Assembly: GCF_021513135.1 (NCBI RefSeq) | Contig: NZ_CP090980.1 | Coordinates: 558,001 to 622,000 of the forward strand | Reading direction: 5' to 3' | Length of the DNA: 64,000 nt | DNA from: Vibrio sp. SS-MA-C1-2 | Lineage (GTDB): Bacteria > Pseudomonadota > Gammaproteobacteria > Enterobacterales > Vibrionaceae | In this document: positions 37,441 to 51,186 of the stretch, piece after piece | Layout of the letters: each line of letters begins with the position of its first letter | Position numbering within the stretch: the stretch's first letter is position 1 | Made by a program: the position numbers and the translations under genes | The notes under the pieces: model-generated | Databases searched by the model: none | What the model saw: only the letters and a program-made list of their open reading frames with translations | What the model was told of the DNA's origin: nothing

Positions 37441-39417
37441 GTGAAAAGTAATCAAGAAAAATTACTTATACCATCACCTAGAAATCATAAAGATGGACAT
37501 CTCTTTGAGATACAAGGCTCTATTGTTGATTGGTTATCTCAATACCAACACTTTAAAGGTGTGACAAAAAGTATCATTGAATTGATGAACTTAATTTCTC
37601 TGCAAGGTATGTCTTCAAAAGATGGCATGGTATCAACCACTGATCTTGTGAATGCTACAGATGGCAAATTAACACGTGCTGCAATCCAACAACGTTTAAG
37701 AACAGCTGTTAATATTGGATTATTCTCACAACACCCTATTCGGTTTGAACAAGGTTTAGCTGGCCGTAGTATGTTAAACCGATTTGTAAATCCAAATCAT
37801 TTAGTAACAACGTTAGGCGTGACTGCACTTACCAGCGATAAACATATTGAACAAAAGAAACAAAAAAAATCTAAGGCATTAGCTCAAACCCATGTAAATA
37901 AGAGGCTGTTAACAGAACATGGGCTAGGTACACCACCAGCAATGTTAGATGAAGTTGATCAATTTGTCGTTTCACCCACCAGTTGGGCTGGAATTATAGA
38001 TCAAGCATTAGCTCCACCACGTACCCGTCGTAGTTACCAAAAAGCAATGGTTGCAATCAGTGGAACTAAAGCTATTATCGAAACTCGATCATCAAAATCA
38101 ATTATGACATTAGATGATATGATGACGTTATTTGCGCTATTTACTTTGACCGTCCAATACCATGATCATCATGTGGAAGATTATGAATTACGTTCACGTG
38201 TTATGGGAAATAAAACACCTGCATACATTACGGATATCTTAGCGTTACGTGGCAAAAAAGATAGTGGACCAGCACGTGATGCGATTCGTGAAAGTATTGA
38301 TCGTATTGAATATACCGACTTCCAACTTCATGAGTTAACGGGTCGTTGGTTAAGTGAAAATATGCCTGAAGGTTTCAAAAGTGATCGTTTCCGCTTTTTA
38401 GCTAGAACGATCACCGCATCTGATGAAGCTCCTACTGAAGATGATCGTGGCGAGATCAAGATCAAACCTAATCTTTATATTCTAGTATGGGAGCCTTCGT
38501 TTTTTGATGAGCTTTTAACTCGAGATTACTTTTTCCTATTTCCACCAGAAATTTTACGTCAGCATCCATTAGTCTTTCAACTATATTCCTTCTTCAGAAG
38601 CCGTATGGCTCGTCGTCATAATAGTGTAATGCTATTAAGTGAACTTAACCAAAAACTAGCAAGGGGAATTGATTGGCGTCGTTTTTCTTTAGATCTTTTA
38701 CGAGAGCTGCGTAAGTTAGCAAAAGATCGAGTCAGCGATGATACATTTGCGGTAAACCTATGGGGTTATCACTTGATCATTACTCCGATTAACGAAAAGA
38801 AAAATCGAGATTATCAAGTCGATATTACAGTCGATGTCGAAGAGGTCATTCGTTTTTCTCGTGCAAAAACGGCCAACGCAGGTAAACGCTCGATGGCACC
38901 GACAATGCCAAATCCATTAAGGAATGAAATATTACCTCGACATGAACTTGATCATCTTTCCGAAGTGATTAATGGTGAATTTGAACCCATCAAACGCCAA
39001 GAGACAAAAAAGAAAGGAAAATTAGGACGTCGAGTGAAACTTCGGAAACACTTAGCGATCATTAATGCCGATGAAGTAATTATTACACTTTCCAAATATA
39101 CTTCTGAACAAGCACTAGAACGAAGTATTACCGCTCTTTCAGCTATAACAGGGCATACCGTTACTTCAATTAATGAAGAGTTTAGTCAGTTAATCGAGAA
39201 ACTAGATTGGTTAAAGGTTAAAGAACAAATTATTTCTTATGAAACATTAAGTCAAACTGTCGAATTATTTAATAAAGAAAATCAAGATCATCATTTATCA
39301 ATAGAAAAATTAATCTCAGGCTTAGCTGTACGTCGTAAAGTCACAAAATTGATTCATGAAGGACATATTAATCAACAGGTTCTTGATGCACTTAATGATA
39401 TCGCAACATTGAACTAG
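37441..39417 (+). CDS. rctB: Chromosome-2 replication initiator RctB
   Basis: Initiator specific to the second chromosome of Vibrionaceae. It binds the iterons upstream and regulates its own gene. Its 658 residues equal the length in V. cholerae. The N-terminal region SQYQHFKGVTKSIIELMNLI through TRAAIQQRLRTAVNIGLFSQ forms the first winged-helix domain. The central part contains plasmid-initiator-like winged-helix domains, and a basic C-terminal tail follows. Translation starts at GTG. A parS2 site lies 3 bases after the stop, providing a possible link between partition and initiation. Confidence 0.97.
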   Translation: MKSNQEKLLIPSPRNHKDGHLFEIQGSIVDWLSQYQHFKGVTKSIIELMNLISLQGMSSKDGMVSTTDLVNATDGKLTRAAIQQRLRTAVNIGLFSQHPIRFEQGLAGRSMLNRFVNPNHLVTTLGVTALTSDKHIEQKKQKKSKALAQTHVNKRLLTEHGLGTPPAMLDEVDQFVVSPTSWAGIIDQALAPPRTRRSYQKAMVAISGTKAIIETRSSKSIMTLDDMMTLFALFTLTVQYHDHHVEDYELRSRVMGNKTPAYITDILALRGKKDSGPARDAIRESIDRIEYTDFQLHELTGRWLSENMPEGFKSDRFRFLARTITASDEAPTEDDRGEIKIKPNLYILVWEPSFFDELLTRDYFFLFPPEILRQHPLVFQLYSFFRSRMARRHNSVMLLSELNQKLARGIDWRRFSLDLLRELRKLAKDRVSDDTFAVNLWGYHLIITPINEKKNRDYQVDITVDVEEVIRFSRAKTANAGKRSMAPTMPNPLRNEILPRHELDHLSEVINGEFEPIKRQETKKKGKLGRRVKLRKHLAIINADEVIITLSKYTSEQALERSITALSAITGHTVTSINEEFSQLIEKLDWLKVKEQIISYETLSQTVELFNKENQDHHLSIEKLISGLAVRRKVTKLIHEGHINQQVLDALNDIATLN

Positions 39418-39419
39418 AA

Positions 39420-39434
39420 ATTTACACTGTAAAT
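39420..39434. promoter_or_regulatory. parS2 centromere site 6, at the rctB 3' end
   Basis: ATTTACACTGTAAAT, full match, starting 3 bases after the rctB stop codon. Confidence 0.9.
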
Positions 39435-39472
39435 AAAATATTTGATTATTTTTCGAGATGAGAAAGTGAGAC

Positions 39473-39508
39473 AAAAACCCTTTAATGAATCAATTAAAGG
39501 GTTTTTTA
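39473..39508 (+). terminator. rctB terminator
   Basis: AAAACCCTTTAAT, GAATCA loop, ATTAAAGGGTTTTTT. Confidence 0.9.
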
Positions 39509-39613
39509 TTGGGTAAAATTACTAATCGAGTCTGTTTTTGTACATAGGATGTTGAAGATAAAGAGATTCCTAACTATATTTCAAGTCTGGAATAGGGATA
39601 TCGAATAGATTAT

Positions 39614-41872
39614 ATGAAGAGAATAAAACGAACGGTATTAAGTTTAACATTATACTTTTTTTGTCAAAACACCCTCGCGGAAGAACGATTAAAAATTGGG
39701 GTTGTGTTAAGTGGTGGTGGTGCAAAAGGTGCTGCACATATTGGGGTTCTTGAAGTTTTAGAAAAAAACCGTATTCCCGTCGATATTGTGACAGGAACAA
39801 GTATGGGGGCTTATGTTGGGGGTATGGCTGCACTTGGTCTCTCTTCCAATGAAATCAAAGACCGAACCATGGCAATTAATTGGAATCGTGGTTATCAAGA
39901 TCGTGCCAAAAGAAATGAAAGATTACTGCGAAATAAGCGAGATGAAGATAATTATCAACTTCATACGGACATAGGATTAAGTCTTGATGGTGAATTTAAA
40001 CCATTAACTGGGCTAGTCCAAGGACAAACTATGGCTGTATTACTAAGGGAAGCCACCCACAATCCTCCTACCTTTACCAGTTTCTCTGATCTACCTATTC
40101 CTTATCGTGCGGTTGCGACAGATATTGCAACGGTTAAGCCTGTTGTTCTTGATCACGGAAACTTACCAACTGCAATGCAAGCTTCAATGTCAGTACCAGG
40201 TGCATTAAAAGCGGTTGAATGGGAAGGAAAATTACTGATTGATGGAGGGATTGTTAATAATATGCCCGTTGATCAGGCTAAAGAGATGGGGGCTGATATT
40301 ATTATTGCCGTAGATCTTCGAGACTCTCTTGCGGAAAAAGGCGATTTAAACTCGGCATTTTCAGTTGTTAATCAGTTAACCACTCATATGACTAATGCTG
40401 GGTCTAATGCACAAAAAGCCTTGTTAGATACAAAGAAAGATATTTACCTTAAACCTAATGTCTCATTTATGACAGCTCCTGAATTTAATAAAATGGAGCA
40501 GGCCTATCAACAAGGTGTGATAACTGCAGAAGCGGCATTACCCTCTTTATTAAAATATCAATTAAGTGAAGATGAATACCAAGACTATTTAAATCATAAA
40601 TTAGACCGCCGTTCAGCCATCATTAATAATGATCGAATTTATATTGATAAAATTGAAATTGTCAATAAATCAAATATGAGTGATGAAGCGTTAAAACAGA
40701 TGCTTGCGATAAAATCTGAAACATTTGCAACTAAAGAGTCAATTGAAGCATCAATTCAGAAATTATATGCCCGAGAGTTATTTGAAAAAATCACTTATGA
40801 GATTATTGAAGATGACGCGAATCAAACAACCATCAAAATTGATGTCAATGAGAAGAGTTGGGGACCAGGCTATCTTAACTTTAAGTTAGCATTTGAAGAT
40901 GACCTTTCGACTCGGTCAGACTATGTTATTGGTGCTGAATATACTTTAACCGATCTCACAAAACGAGGTGGTGACTGGAAATTAGAAGCACAACTTGGTA
41001 GTTGGAAAAAAGTCGCAACCAGTTTCTATATTCCACTAGACTATCTACAAACTTATTTTTTTGGTACAGGTATTTCGTGGAGTCGAGAAGTTCGAAATTT
41101 TAATTTTGCTAATGATGATCTAGATGTTGATCTTCCATTCGATACTCTTGGATTAGATGATGTCTCTTATAATTCTGGGGATGTTTATACTGAGTTTGGT
41201 TGGAATTGGGATATGGCAGGAGAACTTGCATTTGGTATTCAGGGGCAAACAGGGGACATGAAACCAAATTTCGAAGAGCTAAAACAGGACTTTAATAGTT
41301 ATGGTGGCTATTCACGTTTCACTTACGACACCTTAAATAATTGGTATTTCCCGGCAAGTGGAACATCCATTGATTTTGAAATTGGGTATGCTCATGTTGA
41401 ATCTAAATTAGCTGGCTTAACGAGCAGTGATGCAACTCTATATTATACCGGACAATTTATTAAACCCTTTAGCCACAAAAAACATACCTTAACATTTAAA
41501 CTTTCGGGTGGCGGCTCTGAATCTGATGAGATAATACCCATTTATGTCCAAGATCTTGGTGGTTTGCATAACCTATCTGGTTATCACCAATATGAATTGA
41601 GTGGTAAATACTCAATATTAACAGGACTTATTTATCGTTATCAAATATCAGAGTATGACTTTGGACTTTTCTCTTCTGCTTTGTATGTCGGTGCGTCAAT
41701 AGAGCAAGGTGGAGTCTGGAATCAATCTAGCGAGATTGACTTTGAAAGTAGTTTAACGGGAGGAAGCCTATATATTGGAGCTGATACACCGTTAGGACCT
41801 TTAATTCTTGGTGCAGGTAAAGCTGAGAAGAGTGATTTTTCACTTTATTTACAGTTAGGCAGTTATTTGTAA
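39614..41872 (+). CDS. Patatin-like phospholipase with C-terminal outer-membrane barrel (PlpD type)
   Basis: A 752-residue protein combining an exported patatin lipase and a barrel, as in type Vd autotransporters. A signal peptide occupies residues 1-22. The patatin domain has the oxyanion loop GGGAKG (34-39), the nucleophile GTSMG with Ser63, and the DGG dyad with Asp210. A POTRA-like segment (about 340-425) precedes a beta-barrel rich in aromatic strands, with a C-terminal LQLGSYL. It probably acts on phospholipids at the outer membrane or outside the cell. An insertion sequence begins 9 bases after the stop and separates the gene from its likely terminator. Confidence 0.9.
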   Translation: MKRIKRTVLSLTLYFFCQNTLAEERLKIGVVLSGGGAKGAAHIGVLEVLEKNRIPVDIVTGTSMGAYVGGMAALGLSSNEIKDRTMAINWNRGYQDRAKRNERLLRNKRDEDNYQLHTDIGLSLDGEFKPLTGLVQGQTMAVLLREATHNPPTFTSFSDLPIPYRAVATDIATVKPVVLDHGNLPTAMQASMSVPGALKAVEWEGKLLIDGGIVNNMPVDQAKEMGADIIIAVDLRDSLAEKGDLNSAFSVVNQLTTHMTNAGSNAQKALLDTKKDIYLKPNVSFMTAPEFNKMEQAYQQGVITAEAALPSLLKYQLSEDEYQDYLNHKLDRRSAIINNDRIYIDKIEIVNKSNMSDEALKQMLAIKSETFATKESIEASIQKLYARELFEKITYEIIEDDANQTTIKIDVNEKSWGPGYLNFKLAFEDDLSTRSDYVIGAEYTLTDLTKRGGDWKLEAQLGSWKKVATSFYIPLDYLQTYFFGTGISWSREVRNFNFANDDLDVDLPFDTLGLDDVSYNSGDVYTEFGWNWDMAGELAFGIQGQTGDMKPNFEELKQDFNSYGGYSRFTYDTLNNWYFPASGTSIDFEIGYAHVESKLAGLTSSDATLYYTGQFIKPFSHKKHTLTFKLSGGGSESDEIIPIYVQDLGGLHNLSGYHQYELSGKYSILTGLIYRYQISEYDFGLFSSALYVGASIEQGGVWNQSSEIDFESSLTGGSLYIGADTPLGPLILGAGKAEKSDFSLYLQLGSYL

Positions 41873-41881
41873 ATTATTTTA

Positions 41882-43217
41882 GGCTCTTCGACGTTTCAAG
41901 TGGATTTCAATATTTCAGCAGCGGGGCTCGCTATCATATAGATCATAGTGATGAACGTGGCTGTATTTCTATAGCCGCGTGCCCTTGACCTCGCTGCTTG
42001 AAATAAACTATTCAGACCCTCTATTCGTGCATTCGTATAGGTCGAAGTCCAGCGTTGAAGTATTCTCTCTGAATGCTTTTCTAACGTTGCTAGCGCTTTT
42101 CTTACTGGCTCTAAAGCATCTGAGCTTCCTATTTCGTCAAGTGTAAACTTGATGAAATTAGTCAGGCGCCAACGAGCGGCTTGAGCCGTTTTCGCTTCTC
42201 TTATCCAACGTAATTTTTCTTTTACTCGCCAAGCTTTCGCTGTCTCAAGCTCATACTGCTCTAGGTCAAGTAAAGCTTGAGCTTGCTTATCTGTCATCCG
42301 ACTTTCAGCATTCTTTAACACTGCCCAACGAAGCGCCTTCGGCATGTCATTGTGCTTTCTTTCCTCTTTCCGAACCTCATCAACGGCTCGGGTAAATAAC
42401 TGTACAACATGGAACCAATCAACGGTGACATTCGCTTTCGGAAATTCATCTTTGACACCACTTAAAAAGGACGGAGACATGTCACACACGACTTCAAGGA
42501 CTTGCTCTGAATTTGCTCCGTGCTTTTCAATGAAGGTGGTAAACTCAGTGACGGTTTTCTTGCCTTTTCCTGGTATAGCAAAGACAACAGGGAGGGTTTT
42601 ACGCGCCATATCAATGAAAACAGTGACGTAATTATGTCCACGCTTTGACGCTGTCTCATCAAATCCAAAGGCGTGGAGAGACGACAGGTCAAGTCGTGAT
42701 AAAGCTTGCTCGACGTAATATTCCACCACTCGCCAAAGCCGCTTATCCGTCACTTCCATAAACTTAGCGGCAGCGTTAACGGGCATCTCTCTTACGAGTG
42801 TTAAGGCCACTTCTTCGAACAACAAAGTAAAGCCACTACCCGGCCTTGCCCAAGGCACTTCAATGCGCCTTACCCCGTGATTTTTGCAGTGAACTCTAGG
42901 TATCTTCGCAGTGATATAGCAATGGTGCTGAAAAAAGTTGAGATGACGCCATGTTTTCTCTTTGAAATCATGTGCAGGGCAAGCGACACCACATTCTGGA
43001 CAGGAGTAAAGTACTCCACGTTCAGCCCCAACTTGTAGATGAAGCTCATAAGGAGAATGTTCTGTATTAAGAGATTGGTCGATAAGTTTCCACGGTGCTT
43101 GTAGCCCTAACCCGAGCATAAAAATATCAGAAGAATTCAACGTGACTGGACCTTATATTGACGCCTATTTAGAAGGTGCATATTTTAACCCAAATCCACT
43201 TGAAACGTCGAAGAGCC
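41882..43217 (-). mobile_element. Complete ISL3-family insertion sequence
   Basis: 1336 bp bounded by perfect 26-bp terminal inverted repeats (41882-41907 and 43192-43217, beginning GGCTCTTCGACGTTTCAAG). Both ends are flanked by the identical 8-bp target duplication TTATTTTA (41874-41881 and 43218-43225), the length typical of ISL3. Intact ends, duplication and transposase indicate a recent, possibly active insertion. Confidence 0.96.
41896..43140 (-). CDS. ISL3-family transposase
   Basis: A 414-residue DDE transposase. The N-terminal zinc-binding region has CPECGVACPAHD (Cys48, Cys51 and so on). The DDE domain includes FGFDETASKRGHNYVTVF, VCDMSPSFLSGVKDEFP and VTVDWFHVVQLF, which are hallmarks of ISL3 transposases. 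The C-terminus has TSTYTNARIEGLNSLFQAARSRARGYRN. The frame opens at TTG (43140). The first ATG is 8 codons later (43119). The stop codon lies inside the terminal repeat. It is transcribed towards the patatin gene. Confidence 0.95.
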   Translation of the reverse strand: MNSSDIFMLGLGLQAPWKLIDQSLNTEHSPYELHLQVGAERGVLYSCPECGVACPAHDFKEKTWRHLNFFQHHCYITAKIPRVHCKNHGVRRIEVPWARPGSGFTLLFEEVALTLVREMPVNAAAKFMEVTDKRLWRVVEYYVEQALSRLDLSSLHAFGFDETASKRGHNYVTVFIDMARKTLPVVFAIPGKGKKTVTEFTTFIEKHGANSEQVLEVVCDMSPSFLSGVKDEFPKANVTVDWFHVVQLFTRAVDEVRKEERKHNDMPKALRWAVLKNAESRMTDKQAQALLDLEQYELETAKAWRVKEKLRWIREAKTAQAARWRLTNFIKFTLDEIGSSDALEPVRKALATLEKHSERILQRWTSTYTNARIEGLNSLFQAARSRARGYRNTATFITMIYMIASPAAEILKST

Positions 43218-43251
43218 TTATTTTAATGATTAAATATCCAGTATCTTGATA

Positions 43252-43298
43252 AAAAGGGGCTAATTGTTGTTTAAAACAGCAGTTCGGCTCTTTTTTAT
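43252..43298 (+). terminator. Probable original terminator of the patatin gene
   Basis: A GGGGCT...GTTGTTT arm pairs (with wobbles) with AAACAGC...GGCTCT and ends in TTTTTT. Without the IS it would lie about 45 bases after the patatin stop. Confidence 0.6.
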
Positions 43299-43338
43299 TC
43301 ATGCAAACAAATAAATGCAATTTATTTTAAAAAAGCCC

Positions 43339-43366
43339 TTGCCAACCTTTGAGAACTCCCTATAAT
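43339..43366 (+). promoter_or_regulatory. rrn P1 promoter
   Basis: TTGCCA, 16-bp spacer, TATAAT followed by the GC-rich discriminator GCGC, very like E. coli rrn P1. AT-rich tracts upstream could be an UP element. The IS ends only 121 bases upstream. Confidence 0.85.
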
Positions 43367-43454
43367 GCGCATCCACCGACACGGAGAACGACGCTAACAA
43401 CCATTAGCAACGTCACCGAAACTTAATGAAGAATTGAGTTAACATTGTCGGAAT

Positions 43455-43464
43455 TGCTCTTTAA
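43455..43464 (+). promoter_or_regulatory. rrn leader boxA antitermination site
   Basis: TGCTCTTTAA in the 16S leader matches the boxA consensus. Confidence 0.8.
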
Positions 43465-43723
43465 AAATTTAAAACTTATGAAATCTGTGTGGGCACTCGT
43501 CATCGAGAATCAACAAAAAGATTACTCAATGAACTGAGTGACCAATACAGTGTAAGACATAATTTATTATGGATTATACTGGCACAGTCAATTCACTATC
43601 ATTCTGTTGGAATGGTAGTCGCTTTAAGATTACAGTCTAACTTTATTTATAAGGTTGGATTTAGTTTTGAAGTCAGTATTCGTTGAGCCGGTCGCCTTTT
43701 TATAAGAGCGGCCAAAAAAACTT

Positions 43724-45269
<1,546 letters not shown>

Positions 45270-45583
45270 ACGATTTGATATTTCGTGATGAGTACCCACA
45301 CAGATAACATAAGTTTTAGCTCTTTAACAATTTGGAAAGCTGACTAGTAAACTCATTAGTGATTTTTTAATCATTAATAAGTTGAAAAGTAATAATTGTT
45401 TATTCGAAAGAATAAACGAGTTCTCAACACAATACACATTCAAGTGTCTTGTATTCAAATTAACATCATTGATGTTAATTCTATATTGAGTCCGGCAAAC
45501 GATAATCAACATTACCCTGTTGATTATCAACAATCAAAAACCTTGGTTGTTTGAACATACATAAAGACCCTTTCGGGTTGTAT
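45270..45583 (+). other. 16S-23S spacer without tRNA genes
   Basis: 314 bp. A second boxA (AGCTCTTTAACA) lies at 45318-45329. TAACATCA / TGATGTTA and TTGATTAT repeats suggest processing stems. I see no tRNA cloverleaf, unlike operons carrying tRNA-Ile/Ala or tRNA-Glu. Confidence 0.75.
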
Positions 45584-48617
<3,034 letters not shown>

Positions 48618-48778
48618 ACAACACCCAAAGGGTTTTGATGGACTCAAAAGAATACGACTCGACGAGTCAAAAGATACTTGAATGAAGTATTGAGAATATT
48701 ATTACTTAAACAAAAAAGTTAATTATCAGACTTTCCAAATTTCGTTAAACGCGAATATTCGCGGTTAACAACAAAATT

Positions 48779-48898
48779 TGCTTGGCGACCATAGCATTGT
48801 GGACCCACCTGACTCCATTCCGAACTCAGAAGTGAAACACAATCGCGCCGATGGTAGTGTGGGGTCTCCCCATGTGAGAGTAGGTCATCGCCAGGCTT
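48779..48898 (+). rRNA. rrf: 5S ribosomal RNA
   Basis: About 120 nt starting TGCTTGGCGACC and closing with GCCAGGCTT. The internal CCGAACTCAGAAGTGAAAC and GATGGTAGTGTGGGG are diagnostic. Confidence 0.97.
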
Positions 48899-48967
48899 CA
48901 AATTCTGTCTTCAGATTTTAAAATCTGAAAGCAAACTAGCTATTTATATTTAATTATTAAATATAAT

Positions 48968-49044
<77 letters not shown>

Positions 49045-49052
49045 CTTTAAAG

Positions 49053-49083
49053 AAAGCCTTCATCTTCGGATTAGGGCTTTTTT
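49053..49083 (+). terminator. rrn/tRNA-Trp operon terminator, copy 1
   Basis: AAAGCCTTCATC, TTCG tetraloop, GATTAGGGCTTTTTT. One stem mismatch. It directly follows the functional tRNA. Confidence 0.9.
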
Positions 49084-49130
49084 GCATTTATGATTAATGA
49101 AATAGGGATATTTATAGATAAAGTTGATGG

Positions 49131-49205
49131 CTATTTGGCCGAGCAGCGGATCCCACCATACCGAAGATCAGGCGTGTTGGCGTTCGAATCTCTCCACCCC
49201 TGCCA
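49131..49205 (+). pseudogene. tRNA-Trp pseudogene, repeat unit 1
   Basis: TTGGCCGAGCAGCGG and GTTCGAATCTCTCCACCCC plus TGCCA match the D-loop and 3' half of tRNA-Trp. The 5' acceptor strand is missing and the anticodon arm is replaced by a longer unrelated insert, so no cloverleaf is possible. Confidence 0.85.
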
Positions 49206-49213
49206 CTTTAAAG

Positions 49214-49244
49214 AAAGCCTTAATCTTCGGATTAGGGCTTTTTT
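49214..49244 (+). terminator. Terminator, repeat copy 2
   Basis: AAAGCCTTAATC, TTCG, GATTAGGGCTTT: perfect stem with one wobble, then T-run. Confidence 0.88.
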
Positions 49245-49291
49245 GCATTTATGATTAATGAAATAGGGATATTTATAGATAAAGTTGATGG

Positions 49292-49366
49292 CTATTTGGC
49301 CGAGCAGCGGATCCCACCATACCGAAGATCAGGCGTGTTGGCGTTCGAATCTCTCCACCCCTGCCA
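49292..49366 (+). pseudogene. tRNA-Trp pseudogene, repeat unit 2
   Basis: Same structure as unit 1, 161 bp on. Confidence 0.85.
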
Positions 49367-49374
49367 CTTTAAAG

Positions 49375-49405
49375 AAAGCCTTAATCTTCGGATTAGGGCT
49401 TTTTT
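49375..49405 (+). terminator. Terminator, repeat copy 3
   Basis: Identical to copy 2. Confidence 0.88.
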
Positions 49406-49452
49406 GCATTTATGATTAATGAAATAGGGATATTTATAGATAAAGTTGATGG

Positions 49453-49527
49453 CTATTTGGCCGAGCAGCGGATCCCACCATACCGAAGATCAGGCGTGTT
49501 GGCGTTCGAATCTCTCCACCCCTGCCA
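49453..49527 (+). pseudogene. tRNA-Trp pseudogene, repeat unit 3
   Basis: Same structure as unit 1. Confidence 0.85.
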
Positions 49528-49535
49528 CTTTAAAG

Positions 49536-49566
49536 AAAGCCTTAATCTTCGGATTAGGGCTTTTTT
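49536..49566 (+). terminator. Terminator, repeat copy 4
   Basis: Identical to copy 2. Confidence 0.88.
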
Positions 49567-49613
49567 GCATTTATGATTAATGAAATAGGGATATTTATAG
49601 ATAAAGTTGATGG

Positions 49614-49688
49614 CTATTTGGCCGAGCAGCGGCTCCCACCATACCGAAGATCAGGCGTGTTGGCGCTCGAATTTCCCCACCTCTGCCA
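49614..49688 (+). pseudogene. tRNA-Trp pseudogene, repeat unit 4 (diverged)
   Basis: As unit 1, but with several substitutions in the T-arm and acceptor region. The terminator that would follow is absent. Confidence 0.8.
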
Positions 49689-49885
49689 CTTTAAAGAAAG
49701 GCTAAATTTTGTGATTAATCTATTTTACTTGATTTTTTAATTCTAATTATTTTCGGATGATTAATATTTTAATAAAGTTTATGTTATATGTATTGATGTT
49801 AATGTGTAAAAGATAAAGGAATCTAATTGGTTGATATTTAAGGGTGATGATTGTTAGTTATCTTGTTTTGACGACTGGTTTGAAT

Positions 49886-50049
49886 AAGGACATGGCCGTA
49901 TAGAATCATGCCAATGTTATGTCTTTGATAGTACGGAGTTTAAGGGGGATTTCGCTAGGTGGAATAGCTTGAAAAGTATTATTAAGGTTGTATATTGCTG
50001 TTTTATTGAAAATAAAATTGTTGAATTAGAATATCGTGATTTTTTCTAA
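49886..50049 (+). pseudogene. Remnant of an ISAs1-family transposase
   Basis: A frame of about 54 codons translates as GHGRIESCQCYVFDS ... ARWNSLKSIIKVV ... ELEYRDFF before a stop. HGRIE followed by a W-x-x-LKSI block is characteristic of ISAs1/H-repeat transposases. The preceding codon is a stop and both ends of the gene are missing. The rest of 49689-50329 is AT-rich DNA and an ERIC element. Confidence 0.7.
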
Positions 50050-50170
50050 AAAACTCAATGTAAAGTAAGCTACATCAGTAATATGCGAGTATTTGGAAGG
50101 ATAATTAACGGATTAAATTCTTGGTGTCAGTATGAGTTAAGATGGGATGCATGATGAACTATTCAATGCT

Positions 50171-50299
50171 TATCCCCTTCTTACTTGAAGTTGCTAGGTT
50201 GTTGGCTACGCTCGTTCGCCCCAATCATATAGCGCAGCTATACTCATGGGACCTCACTTGCTTTCCGTCTACTAGCTGTTCCAATTACTTTGGGTATAT
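50171..50299. repeat. ERIC element
   Basis: Full-length reverse-oriented copy, TATCCCCTTCTTACTTGAAG ... CAATTACTTTGGGTATA, ending 31 bases from the stress-protein stop codon. Confidence 0.92.
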
Positions 50300-50329
50300 A
50301 TAAAATTTAATATAAGTAAGAGTACACGA

Positions 50330-50755
50330 TTAAATTTTGATAACTAATAAGTCACAATCTAATTTATCACTTAACTTACTTTCAGTTTTATCAAATATTG
50401 CACCCCAATGATGATGATGACCCATAATAACGAGGTCTGAATTTAATTCTTCGGCTTTATTTTCAATATGCTTCGGTACATCACCATCACCAATATGAAA
50501 ACTTTTAACGGGGTAAGGAAGATCTTTACTTAACTCCACCAGTTTTAGGATGCGGGTTTTATTCGCGTCATGGTGTGCTTCATCTAACTCTAACTCAATA
50601 TCAATAAAGCTAAGATTACCAACACCCGGTTCGATATGAATAAGGTGCAAATCAGACTGATTGGCTTGTGCGATGAGACTTGCTTTTACTAACAACTTAC
50701 GGGAGTTAGGGTAAGTTGGATTGATAGCAACAAGAATAGAGTGGTATAACGACAT
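50330..50755 (-). CDS. Universal stress protein (UspA family)
   Basis: A 141-residue single-domain USP. It begins YHSILVAINPTYPNSRKLLVKA, the typical first strand and helix, and ends with the DLVIMGHHHHWG ... CDLLVIKI core of the fold. The usual ATP-binding GxxG-x9-G(S/T) motif is replaced by a His-rich stretch (four consecutive His around residue 118), so ATP binding is doubtful and metal binding is conceivable. It is a lone gene with AT-rich upstream DNA and no clear operon partner. Confidence 0.9.
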   Translation of the reverse strand: MSLYHSILVAINPTYPNSRKLLVKASLIAQANQSDLHLIHIEPGVGNLSFIDIELELDEAHHDANKTRILKLVELSKDLPYPVKSFHIGDGDVPKHIENKAEELNSDLVIMGHHHHWGAIFDKTESKLSDKLDCDLLVIKI

Positions 50756-51119
50756 GAAGCACCTCTGGTTGGAAAAACAGATGTTTATTTATAAGGTTCT
50801 GTTATTTATTATCAAGAAAATTACGTATCTTATTAATAGTAATTTCATATTGAGTATAGATAGAGGATACATATTATCAAACAAGTTTCTACTATTTATT
50901 ATATTTATTGTTATTAAAAAAACTTATAAGTCTATTTAATTAGCATTTTACTAACCTATCTTATTGTTAATAAATAATTAAAGATGATGTATCCAAAAAT
51001 GAAAAGTTACATTTCAACCTAAGTGGTTTCGGAGATGATTTTTTCGGAATAGAATGCGTCCTATCGAATAAGGCTGGTAACGATTAATAATGAGTTGTCT
51101 TATTTATTCGAAGAACATT

Positions 51120-51158
51120 AAATCAAAATCTCCTTTATATCCTTTTTTATTTTGATTT
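51120..51158. promoter_or_regulatory. Inverted repeat upstream of the IscU-like gene
   Basis: AAATCAAAAT (51120-51129) and ATTTTGATTT (51149-51158) are exact inverted arms 19 bases apart. TATAAT at 51159 overlaps the likely promoter, so this may be an operator. The rest of 50756-51186 is AT-rich without a gene. Confidence 0.4.
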
Positions 51159-51186
51159 TATAATTGTTTCAATTTTGAGGTGAGCA

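Noticed and set aside
45270-45583. tRNA in the 16S-23S spacer
   Set aside because: No T-loop TTCGA with flanking stem and no CCA end were found. Only inverted repeats and boxA are seen.
49131-49688. Four additional functional tRNA genes
   Set aside because: The 5' acceptor strand and anticodon arm are not complementary or are replaced. Only the 3' half resembles tRNA-Trp.
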